From positions 1 to 21,027 of the IMG/VR virus record IMGVR_UViG_3300047668_000866: a stretch of DNA of 21,027 nt. The stretch is one strand, 5' to 3'. Under the pieces are notes generated by a model, which worked only from the letters and a program-made list of their open reading frames with translations, did not search any database and had not been told where the DNA came from. This DNA comes from a virus. A program made the position numbers and the translations under genes. This document shows positions 15,501 through 21,027 of the stretch, piece after piece (within the stretch, counting starts at the first letter, position 1; the number at the start of each line of letters is the position of its first letter).

Positions 15501-16662
15501 TGATAGTCTTTAAGTGTTCTATGATTTGAATGGTGAATGGTTCTACAACATAGTCGCCATCACTTTCTCTTTTCTCAGCGGCAAATACTTTACCCAACTC
15601 AGCAAGTTCCGCAATATCACTATCATACTTCTTTGAAATCTGTCCATTCTGTACTTTGTAGAGAGCAGTAAATCCACTGGGGAATTCAAAGTATTTAAAC
15701 ACAACAGAACCATCAGTAGAGTTTCCAGTTGTGTGTACAGGCCCAGAACCTGAAGTGTTTGATGTACCAGCGGTGGTGACCTCATAGATGTTATCTTCAT
15801 TCGATATGAATTCACCAATTTCATAAACAGTACTAGTACTATAATTTTTACCAAAAGGAACTTTGGATATTACAGTATCAACTTTTGTTCTATCGGCGCC
15901 TGGGGCATTGTAGTTGTATGCACCCGTTGCTGGGTCTAATAGACTCGTGTCATCATCGGATGACTGTATTGATTCTGTTACCTCAATACCAACAAAGTAA
16001 TTAACATTCATGTTGAATGGGTCAAGTCTTATTTTTTGTGTATCATGTGCAATGAATTTGCCTTGAGCGTAAACTATTCCCTCTTCGATTACAAAATCGA
16101 TTGCGTACCCATAGAAGTTTTTAGTAAAAGACGCATTGTCGGTATTACTATCTACGACAAAGGTTTTGCCATTTCTGGCAGAAACTGAACTTGTTACGGT
16201 TAGGGTTTCCCCCGATTCAAACCGTATTGAAGATGCTATTGTACCTAGTTCGGATTCGTTGCCTTTGGTATAGTTTAGATATAGTGTTTTCTTTTTTACT
16301 ATATCAGTGTCACTACCAGTAAGTACACTAAGCACTTCTGCTTTAATTCCGGTAGTTCCACCAGTGATTGTATCTCCAACATAATCTGAGAGAGTGTCAT
16401 TTGATACTGCAACGGAACCAGAATCTAGGTCATTGATTTTGATGTATGGGATAAGAATAGGGTAACCAGAACCGCCCCTAACAGTCGCGCCATCTTTGAA
16501 TACATAATCACCAAACTCTTTGATGGTGTTCAGCATGTAATCTTGCAGTTGGGTTAGTTCCCTTGCCTGCACAGCAACGCCAGGCTTAAAGACCACGCGA
16601 TTGAATTTCTTAGCCGCCGTGAAGTCGTTATAATATGGGGTTACATTTAAATCAATCGCCAT
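9550..16662 (-). CDS. Giant virion structural protein, DUF4815 type
   Basis: 2370 residues. The N-terminus (MAIDLNVTPYYNDFTAAKKF, then FKPGVAVQARELTQLQDYMLNTI) is the hallmark of DUF4815 structural proteins found after gp8 in marine T4-like phages. A middle region (about residues 1020-1300) has ERYGQELNAVYHKLKGQNKRYSMRDI and a helical RINRLEYYLALSLMEMQAKD segment typical of the family. Three lectin-like modules with an LYEV..xGTS..xPxHTxG..xxG pattern lie at about residues 270-325, 390-447 and 2269-2325. GGSGY-type beta repeats occur at about 1815-1880 and near 2250. The protein starts 13 bases after the gp8 stop with AAGGGAAAG upstream. It probably forms or crosslinks the baseplate periphery or fibre network; the three modules may bind sugars. 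Confidence 0.87.
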   Translation of the reverse strand: MAIDLNVTPYYNDFTAAKKFNRVVFKPGVAVQARELTQLQDYMLNTIKEFGDYVFKDGATVRGGSGYPILIPYIKINDLDSGSVAVSNDTLSDYVGDTITGGTTGIKAEVLSVLTGSDTDIVKKKTLYLNYTKGNESELGTIASSIRFESGETLTVTSSVSARNGKTFVVDSNTDNASFTKNFYGYAIDFVIEEGIVYAQGKFIAHDTQKIRLDPFNMNVNYFVGIEVTESIQSSDDDTSLLDPATGAYNYNAPGADRTKVDTVISKVPFGKNYSTSTVYEIGEFISNEDNIYEVTTAGTSNTSGSGPVHTTGNSTDGSVVFKYFEFPSGFTALYKVQNGQISKKYDSDIAELAELGKVFAAEKRESDGDYVVEPFTIQIIEHLKTIKGITFNTSVNTAYAVGQFVNNANKLYEVTLSGTSAAGSPPTHTSGEVLSGSVSFGYRGASYKLDNNGYHFSNNPVDAGSIDHLVALVSPGIAYADGYRREFYAKTPIKIRKGTSTEVKEGLDVTMGYGNYFNVKEVAGVFNIEDGAICNIGYYGSVGSQTAATAVTDATFGAHAALQSTVGTCRVRALKRASGTVGTATCQYRLFVYDVKITGGSLKDARSIQFPNSTDSGFADIILQDNNGDGTADEAVLFGTEYNKLIYPTPWQATKTLAAAAGGTYDTAYYYTEEFNVTVASNGTFSLSTSSLGSGVIFPFTAGSMTQALLDNKIHMVCKTTGITNLGYGTVSGSEGRVARLTPAMVTAVSSGQSMSFDMGNPSAGYDAYLQVEVKVVDAIPVPKAINIGRYVKLDTRDNVGGANGPFPLGIVDVLNIEAVYVSSDMNNWADDTDAVKPVNYINDFILDNGQSDNFYGHARLIKKGSSTLTTASRLLTVKLSHFTANYGASTGTYFAKNSYPIDDSGASGIYTFEIPTFSSERLGEYQLRDAIDFRPRVKGTAVSTTSLAAATNNPYHTDDLDLPTNGCQFPTPNSSFSTDVEYYLPRVDKLVISKSGTMRIVEGVSSLPAKPPALGDAMQIAEIQVPPFPSLAPAFAERYGQELNAVYHKLKGQNKRYSMRDIGAIEKRINRLEYYLALSLMEMQAKDQIILDSNGNDRFKNGIYVNPFDSDLLSDLSAPEYSASYDSSRKRLGPSFNDFQVDLILNPSHGTSGWTQQGSMITRPYTLSAGNENRFATKVRNCVGELQFTYDGEMDVHPRSDTGSQMKTAMQKNTITSSNGTNIADQIKLVNSSKDVVGFETNFEMGALTADNKFVVGQTRTNSREAITIDGGGDASGTITGDVAGGGITSIGNRARSGWFEQVGESSIGGDIGGNIKASVSLNQTMEVSDIQQTTINMIQTAEAGPIHKVTNNMGTSVKDVSLLPNMSGNKVGVRVRRLKPNTRLYFFFDDIDQTPRCLPCDAVKFDALLPTWKASGNRSAVIMEQTKLTGVPLGGASNVSKNYNYTPTEPAVFGSPIHTDQNGDAAFVYHLPRGQVQGDGQYVSADLGTPTFGVGTRRMRVTDDPTDRFNFTTTSAEETYSAFSIQSWTQQTELVIETHTVKLGVRRDAENPQTKLVGTVVTDVNLQPGSMSVDASLDASIDATNPSFIHHPPVFQGDPIAQTFGIGNAPNGAFVKKVRVFFRDRPGQTANTVNTATNTSKGITCEIRKVLNGFPTATVLAGARKFLKHTEVKTTPDTSGGKQTNYTYTEQYATDFEFDEPIYVAPNEEYAFVLLPQANDPNYNIWVSKLGENKIGTTQRVTAEETTIGGMLFTSSNNRAWSPHQTEDIKYVVFYEQFTVGTGTVEFTNDDAEYTICSDYLNGRPVDGQTVHAFKLGIVSGGSGYSVNNIITLNGISKTDSAENHLNGSGVKLKVTAVSGGAVTGAVVVDGGVGFKLVLDKDSPVILDPDTTGQSSVAPAGASGATFSLKMKYGNVEEVDPLTEKIDITYNRLTVAAAHSDADRFFAANDVLGTGEPLTAGGEIGYNRNTTFKIASIYNKVFNNFRTNMTAKEFPEAQLGYKICSTNSVGASTAGTTFTDMLPVVRQGLTTEKAVYSASKEAAFSGGNRLAKKSYRHRYSLNTTTADLSPVLSLYRNSVITRSYEINNDTTNETGNAGNAKSKFLSRVVRLADGQEAEDVRLSVALRMPQGSSFKIYFKGQAQEDDGNFQRDLPWVEMEYDDTTPAGFSMAQNQFIDFNFKLPSTATDSAGVFTYSSSRVNALTIGTAGSGIANTSDVDFFISGGGTPSAQAAIKTTTLNNGGLSTVEIVNPGRGYGSAPTIKVFRDHTVSTQFAVNTIVAHTNGKIYKATIGGTSGAASPPTHTSGTATDGGITWTFLGTRPVVTATVAATSFKRFKYFSAKLVMLSTNTSVIPEAKQLRIIALQA

Positions 16663-16675
16663 CTTTGTCTTTCCC

Positions 16676-18274
16676 TTAGAACGTAAATATTATTTTTACT
16701 GTCTCTACCTGACCCTCTTCCCTTGTAATAGGTTTTCTATTATCAAAGTAGATTACGTCACCAGAATCAGTAGATATTTCTGGGTTCGCAAGACTATTTA
16801 TAGGTAAACCAGAGAGTCCTTTTGTAGTATTTGTGATAGTATCACTTACAGAGATACCCTTGGTGTTTTCTTGTAAGTACACACTATCATCAGTGCCATT
16901 ACCCGTAGTGTCTCGCAATTGCGCGACTGAGAATTTACCACCACTCGATGTCTCTATACTATCATCAGCACCATAATTATTTGGGTCATTGATAGTAACA
17001 ATGAAATGGGGTGAACCTGTTGCATCATCGAACAATGTTGACAGTCCGTACTTGGTAATGTTTTTTATCAGTCCGACTTGTCTATAGTCGTTACCTGTAA
17101 TTATGTCTCTTGAATCATTATCAAAAGAAACAGTCATCCCGACCCGTTTGCAAAACAATTCTTTTTGCGGGTGAGACCCGTGTCCCTCAATCGGTGAGAT
17201 GACAACTCTGAAAGTAGCATTAACTCCACTACCAGAGGCCTGCACCAGTGTAATAGCAGCGTTAGTATATCCACTGCCTGGAGCCGTTATGGTAACACCT
17301 GTGATATTACCGTTTGAATTCACTACAGCAGCGGCAGCTGCGCCAATCCCATCACCAGTTATAGTTAAAGTGACATCACCAGCAGTATAGTCAGTACCTT
17401 GCGCGGAAACAACTATCTTGTCGATGGTTCCTTTTACAGCAGTCCCCTCAACATTGGTTTGTAGTGTCGGAGTATCAGTACTACCCAGTGTCGCATCTGC
17501 TTTTGCGTTTGCTCCACCACCGCCTGTTAGTTTAATGTCAGCGAAAGTGTAACCACTACCTCCAGTAGATATGGAGATAGATGATACCGCATTGCCAGTA
17601 AGTGTAGCATTTGCGGTAGCACCTGTCCCATCCCCCTGTATGGTGACCGTGGGTGGTGAGGAATAACCACTTCCTCCGGCAGTAACAGCGATACTATTAA
17701 GTTCACCGTTAATATCGAAAGATGGTTGACCAGCACCAGATACTTTCCTGACTGGCATATAGGCGGTAGAGAGGAACTTAGTCCTATCAGACGCACCTAG
17801 TTGGAATAGAAACTTCCACTTATATAAATCAGCGGTTGTAAATATCTCCGTGCCAGTACTGGAAGGTTTAGTTGTACTTTGACCATTGTTGTTATTATCA
17901 ATACACTTGTAAACATTAAATGCATCTGTTAATACATAAAAGTTTGCAGCCTGCAATGATGTAGCGCCGGAATTGGCAGTATTACTGGGAGAATAATTAT
18001 CATCATAATTATCGTATATAGTTCCAGTAGCCCAATCAATTCGTTTCGCTAACATGGCGGTGTCAGCAGACTGTACCCTTTTTACAAAGAGTATTGTGTC
18101 TCTAAACTGTTGTACGTCCAACCGATTATCATAAAATGTATCGGGTGAAGTATCATCCGTCCATGTATCAGCACGCGAGGCTGCCATATAGAACTTGTCG
18201 TTTCCGTTATAGATGTCTCTATAAAACGATCTAGCCTGATGAAATCTCGCCTGTTCTAATAACAGAATGGCCAT
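16676..18274 (-). CDS. 8: Baseplate wedge protein gp8
   Basis: 532 residues against 334 in T4. The N-terminal part (ARFHQARSFYRDIYNGNDKFYMAASRADTW) matches the T4 gp8 layout of a helix, an FYNSI-like segment and a xGRSEPW-like segment. Then come RIDWATGTIYDNYDD, VYKCID and YKWKFLFQL, which match RRDW, VYRCLD and VWEYLFEI in T4. Residues 360-400 (PIEGHGSHP, YRQVGLI) correspond to the FRQISII...AHPND region, and the C-terminus GDVIYFDNRKPITREEGQVE...IIFTF matches GEMIYMENRPPI...INILFTF. Residues about 190-355 are an insertion of four glycine-rich beta repeats absent from T4 gp8. The protein acts in the baseplate wedge with gp7, gp10, gp6 and gp53. AAGGAG lies eight bases before the ATG. Confidence 0.87.
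   Translation of the reverse strand: MAILLLEQARFHQARSFYRDIYNGNDKFYMAASRADTWTDDTSPDTFYDNRLDVQQFRDTILFVKRVQSADTAMLAKRIDWATGTIYDNYDDNYSPSNTANSGATSLQAANFYVLTDAFNVYKCIDNNNNGQSTTKPSSTGTEIFTTADLYKWKFLFQLGASDRTKFLSTAYMPVRKVSGAGQPSFDINGELNSIAVTAGGSGYSSPPTVTIQGDGTGATANATLTGNAVSSISISTGGSGYTFADIKLTGGGGANAKADATLGSTDTPTLQTNVEGTAVKGTIDKIVVSAQGTDYTAGDVTLTITGDGIGAAAAAVVNSNGNITGVTITAPGSGYTNAAITLVQASGSGVNATFRVVISPIEGHGSHPQKELFCKRVGMTVSFDNDSRDIITGNDYRQVGLIKNITKYGLSTLFDDATGSPHFIVTINDPNNYGADDSIETSSGGKFSVAQLRDTTGNGTDDSVYLQENTKGISVSDTITNTTKGLSGLPINSLANPEISTDSGDVIYFDNRKPITREEGQVETVKIIFTF
16795..16802 (-). promoter_or_regulatory. Intragenic TATAAATA, possible late promoter for the giant structural gene
   Basis: Exact late octamer near the 3' end of gene 8, 133 bases before the DUF4815-type gene. 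It is in frame with codons for Ile-Asn-Ser-Leu, and two other intragenic octamers (9384..9391 and 19012..19019) also encode Ile-Asn-Ser-Leu, so codon choice alone may explain it. Confidence 0.25.
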
Positions 18275-18302
18275 GCACTAACTCCTTAGTAGATTAACTC
18301 TA

Positions 18303-18755
18303 TTAGGAGTCAGATACAGTTACCGTCCAAGTGATTTTTAACGTATCGGCAGCGGCTTTATTGACCACTGAGAATACAGTCCTGCAAAGCAGTGTTCCAC
18401 CAGAACTAGCGTTTAAAATAGCTGCTTCTACAACTGCACCAGTTCCAACACCAGCACCAAAGTCACCCACATAAGCAACTGAGTTTGACGATACTGTTGT
18501 AGATGTCAAAGTCGCGCGGCCTAGTTCAGTGGCGAGAGCAGTATTACCCGCAGCAGCTGAAGCAGAACCAGAACCGATTGCCATATGTGACATAGCGGTA
18601 GCAGTAGCATCTTTGATTCGTGAAGCAATATAGTTAAGGCCGTTGTTTACTACGACATTGGTTGAGTGTTGGGTCTCTTTTAAATTCCCTTCCTTATCAA
18701 ACAATTCAAGTGTCAATCGACCCTTGGCTTGTAAGGCATTTTTTTCTTGTAACAT
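18303..18755 (-). CDS. Small virion-type structural protein
   Basis: 150 residues. The N-terminal strand segment (KGRLTLELFDKEGNLKETQHSTNVVVNNGLNYIASRI) is followed by MSHMAIGSGSASAAAGNTALATELGR, a motif pattern (xMAIGxGxxxxAxxxTALxxELGR) that recurs in small tail-associated proteins of many phages, and a beta-rich C-terminus (LLCRTVFSVVNKAAADTLKITWTVTV). No cysteine cluster or membrane segment is seen. It lies between the gp7-position gene and gene 8, which is not the T4 order. It has a strong AGGAGAA ribosome binding site and its own late promoter 40 bases upstream. A tail or fibre-associated structural role is likely; the exact place is unknown. Confidence 0.75.
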   Translation of the reverse strand: MLQEKNALQAKGRLTLELFDKEGNLKETQHSTNVVVNNGLNYIASRIKDATATAMSHMAIGSGSASAAAGNTALATELGRATLTSTTVSSNSVAYVGDFGAGVGTGAVVEAAILNASSGGTLLCRTVFSVVNKAAADTLKITWTVTVSDS

Positions 18756-18794
18756 TGTGTTCTCCTGTTTGTTTAGTTGTTGCCTTGGTGTTCC

Positions 18795-18802
18795 TATTTA
18801 TA
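18795..18802 (-). promoter_or_regulatory. T4-type late promoter, TATAAATA
   Basis: Exact octamer in the 53-base gap between the truncated structural gene and the 150-residue gene. Expected initiation near 18789 gives a leader of about 34 bases containing AGGAGAA. It would serve the 150-residue gene and gene 8. Confidence 0.7.
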
Positions 18803-18808
18803 ACAATT

Positions 18809-21027
18809 TTAAAAACTTACTACAGTATCGGCAACATAATCTCCAGCAAAGTAAGTTAAATTCACTGTATATGATTGAGATATAAGACTACCACTATCTC
18901 CAATGGATACATTTTCGTCTTCTGATGAACCAGTTAAATCTATTTCTGCGGATAGAGTCGCCACATCGGCAGAGTCTGCACTTTCTGTTGGGTTAGTCTC
19001 AACTGTCAAACTATTTATACCGTCTGCCGCATCGGCAGAATCGGAAGGATTCAACCCAATATCAAACTTATTTAGTGTATCAGCGATATTGGATGTGTCT
19101 ACCTTGACACCCTGCCATAGTAGAGATGTAGTATCTTGTGATGATGAACCATCCACAGCAACTAACTGTGGATTTAGTACTGGTACATCAGCGATGTTCG
19201 ATGTGTCTGCGCTTACAGTTTCAATAACAAATACTGGTATGTTGTGGTCAGCATATGCATTGTTCGTTGTATTGATACCAACCCCAAACGTATTAACACT
19301 ATCAGCGGTATTGAATGTATCAGATACGGTTGGTCGCGCCTCAATGACACTAGCATCACCAATGTTGAATGAATCAACTGGGTTCCTGAAGAATACGAAT
19401 GATATCAGAACATGTTCGGAGAATTCAGCGGAATCTGCAAAGGCCGTTTCGACTGATAAATTAGTGAGCGTGTCACCCAAGAAAGCATAAGAAGTACTTC
19501 TCTCAGCATCGAATGCAATAAGTTGGGTGTATCTCGCTCCACCAGTGTTCTCAAAATAACCAGTAGCGTATTCTCCGGTATCAGCTGAGTTGAAGTTAAG
19601 TCCTACATCTTTTATCGGATTACCAAGAAGAGTATATAATTCAGCAAAATAGTCACCAGCAACAAGTCTTTCCACATAATCATCGGCAGCACTAGCACCG
19701 ACTACGGTGTATGGGTCACCCGTTTCAGTACCATCTGAGGTAGCATAGAAACTTGTTATGGACGTACCAATGTAAGTATATGGGCCTTCTTCATCCGTGA
19801 CGCCGGCAATGTCCGCCTTACTTGTTTCGACATCGAATGAATTCAAGGCATCGCCTGGGAAGAGAGAATCTGGGGTTATACTGTCAACCTCTATTCCCTT
19901 GACTATCGTGTCTTGGATAATCAATTCTTCAATATCTGGATACTTGAATAACATGTAAACATCTGTTTCTACTGTAAATCCAGTTGAGAAATCAATGTCT
20001 TGTTTTATTTGTAAGTCACCGAACAGGGCAAATCCAGCAGGGTGAGCTGCCCTCTTAACATAATCAGACCACTCGGAAGATTGTAATTCCGATTGTATCT
20101 GATAAGCATATGGTTGGTAAACTTGGTTGTCGAATAATCTATTCGCGTCTGATAAGAATCCACCAGAATCTCCAGCGACTCCACCCAGAACAGCATTGTA
20201 TCCTGTTTTAAAATCTACTATTGCAATGTTGCCAGTCGGTGAGGATAACTCCCCTTGGAAATCTTCCCTATTGAAACCTTGACCCACTGCAAGTACTTCT
20301 AGTCCTTTCGGGTAACCAGTTTCGTCCAGCGCGGTGATACGCACATAAGCATTGTTTGCCGTGGCCACCAATGTATACTCTTCCAAGAAGTAATCAACAG
20401 CATACTTACCTAGAACACTGCCGCCCTCATTGATTAGGTAAGAATCGCCGATTTTAAATCCACCAGTAGTGGTACTAGAACCAACCTTTATTGAATTGAA
20501 TTTACCAGTGTTTAAAACTCGTGTCACTATACCTTTGAATGCACTGAGGACATCTACCCCAGTACTTGGAAATACCTCATCTGCTAAACTCACAAAGGAT
20601 AACGTATTACCAGTGGTAATTCTAATTGCGGGGATATTATTATACCCGACACCAGATTGATTGTTTGTAAATAAAATCTGGGATATGACCCCATCGGTAA
20701 CTCTGGTCTCTAGGAGGGCATCGGTAGATATAGTGTCAGCAACATTTGGTGTTATAACAATACTTGGGTTGGCAGAAAATCCAGACCCAGCATCCATGAT
20801 GATGGCTTGTTTGATTCGGCCACTGGAAATAGTACCTACTTTTAAAAATACGCCAGTTCCAGTTCCACCGAATACTGAAGAAGCTATTTCTATTACTTCA
20901 TTTGGGTAATAATTTGTACCGTTGTCGGTTATACTAACCGAACTAACTGCATTACCAGCAATAACAACCGATAAGATTGCGCCAGAACTCCCACTGGAAT
21001 AGTGACCAGTAGCAGTACTTATTTCTA
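18809..21027 (-). CDS. Repeat-rich structural protein in gp7 position, 5'-truncated
   Basis: The frame is open from the right window edge to TAA at 18809..18811, giving about 739 visible residues; an internal ATG at 20797 falls inside a repeat (DAGSGFSANPSIVIT) and is not the start. The first 150 or so residues carry GSGF/GVGY-x-x-xPxIxI beta repeats like those inserted in gp8. A middle region (about 19920-20320) has YAYQIQSELQSSEWSDYVKRAAHPAGFALFGDLQI, an ordered fold-like stretch. The C-terminal third is a tandem series rich in Asp, Ala and Ser with DTSNIAD, DSADAAD and SADSAD cores about every 19-24 residues. By position before gene 8 it may correspond to T4 gp7, but no clear gp7 sequence block is seen, so this is synteny only. 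Confidence 0.75.
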   Translation of the reverse strand, partial: EISTATGHYSSGSSGAILSVVIAGNAVSSVSITDNGTNYYPNEVIEIASSVFGGTGTGVFLKVGTISSGRIKQAIIMDAGSGFSANPSIVITPNVADTISTDALLETRVTDGVISQILFTNNQSGVGYNNIPAIRITTGNTLSFVSLADEVFPSTGVDVLSAFKGIVTRVLNTGKFNSIKVGSSTTTGGFKIGDSYLINEGGSVLGKYAVDYFLEEYTLVATANNAYVRITALDETGYPKGLEVLAVGQGFNREDFQGELSSPTGNIAIVDFKTGYNAVLGGVAGDSGGFLSDANRLFDNQVYQPYAYQIQSELQSSEWSDYVKRAAHPAGFALFGDLQIKQDIDFSTGFTVETDVYMLFKYPDIEELIIQDTIVKGIEVDSITPDSLFPGDALNSFDVETSKADIAGVTDEEGPYTYIGTSITSFYATSDGTETGDPYTVVGASAADDYVERLVAGDYFAELYTLLGNPIKDVGLNFNSADTGEYATGYFENTGGARYTQLIAFDAERSTSYAFLGDTLTNLSVETAFADSAEFSEHVLISFVFFRNPVDSFNIGDASVIEARPTVSDTFNTADSVNTFGVGINTTNNAYADHNIPVFVIETVSADTSNIADVPVLNPQLVAVDGSSSQDTTSLLWQGVKVDTSNIADTLNKFDIGLNPSDSADAADGINSLTVETNPTESADSADVATLSAEIDLTGSSEDENVSIGDSGSLISQSYTVNLTYFAGDYVADTVVSF
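18900..19380 (-). repeat. Degenerate tandem Asp/Ala/Ser-rich coding repeat
   Basis: About seven to eight units of roughly 19-24 residues with a core of the form D-[ST]-x-N-x-A-D or D-S-A-D-x-A-D, followed by a hydrophobic strand such as INSLTVET or LNKFDIGL. DNA identity between units is low, so the repeat is old or under selection at the protein level. Confidence 0.65.

Noticed and set aside
18283-18310. Inverted repeat ACTCCT/AGGAGT between the 150-residue gene and gene 8 as a terminator
   Set aside because: The stem is only six pairs, the loop is long and there is no U-tract; one arm is simply the Shine-Dalgarno of gene 8 (AAGGAG).
19012-19019. TATAAATA inside the truncated structural gene as a promoter
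   Set aside because: It encodes Ile-Asn-Ser in frame, as do the matches at 9384..9391 and 16795..16802, so shared codon choice is a sufficient explanation; only the one at 16795 is kept, with low confidence, because of its distance to a gene start.
18903-19490. 195-codon open frame on the plus strand opposite the truncated structural gene
   Set aside because: It is a mirror of the Asp/Ala/Ser-rich repeat on the minus strand; composition is explained by the antisense of those codons, and there is no ribosome site or family resemblance.
20797-20797. ATG at 20797 as the true start of the truncated structural gene
   Set aside because: The frame stays open to the window edge and the upstream residues continue the same beta-repeat pattern, so the gene begins outside the window.
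1-21027. tRNA genes, CRISPR arrays, insertion sequences, integrase or attachment sites
   Set aside because: Genes are packed almost end to end; I saw no cloverleaf-like segment, no spaced short repeats of CRISPR type, no transposase motif and no terminal inverted repeats.

Overview
The window is 21 kb of an AT-rich, tightly packed viral genome. It reads as part of a T4-like contractile-tailed phage of the marine myovirus type, in the broad group of cyanophages and pelagimyophages. The main evidence is a recognisable homologue of T4 baseplate wedge protein gp8 (minus strand, 16676..18274). It is followed by a giant virion protein with the N-terminus typical of DUF4815 structural proteins, a small conserved coiled-coil protein and two fibre-type proteins. 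T4-type late promoter octamers (TATAAATA/GATAAATA) lie between several of these genes. No host-diagnostic gene is present, so the host cannot be named.

Right part (minus strand, read from 21027 down to 6897): a 5'-truncated repeat-rich structural protein open to the window edge (18809..21027, in the position of T4 gp7); a 150-residue virion-type protein; gp8; the 2370-residue DUF4815-type protein; a 74-residue protein; a 281-residue fibre protein with a duplicated domain; a 324-residue protein with a Tyr/Gly tetrapeptide repeat; and a 168-residue unknown protein in the usual place of a tail-fibre assembly factor. The same transcript then runs into a glycosyltransferase (6185..6904) and an oxygenase-like protein (5574..6197).

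Left part (plus strand, 1..5577): a fully overlapping run of six genes. Four encode related GT-A-type glycosyltransferases carrying DLD, DLD, DLD and DID motifs; the first is cut by the window edge. The second, 910 residues long, is fused to a repeat-bearing middle region and a C-terminal cysteine domain that looks like a SPASM/Twitch iron-sulfur domain without a radical-SAM core. A 52-residue single-pass membrane protein sits between the third and fourth glycosyltransferases. A methyltransferase-like protein closes the run. The two gene blocks converge and share a CTAG stop palindrome at 5574..5577.

Inference: the five glycosyltransferases, the methyltransferase-like and oxygenase-like proteins form a modification cassette placed next to tail-fibre genes. 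It could decorate virion proteins or alter host surface glycans. The sequence does not show which. The least ordinary item is the glycosyltransferase/SPASM-like fusion. There is no gene-free stretch over 300 bases, and I saw no tRNA, CRISPR array, insertion sequence or integrase.
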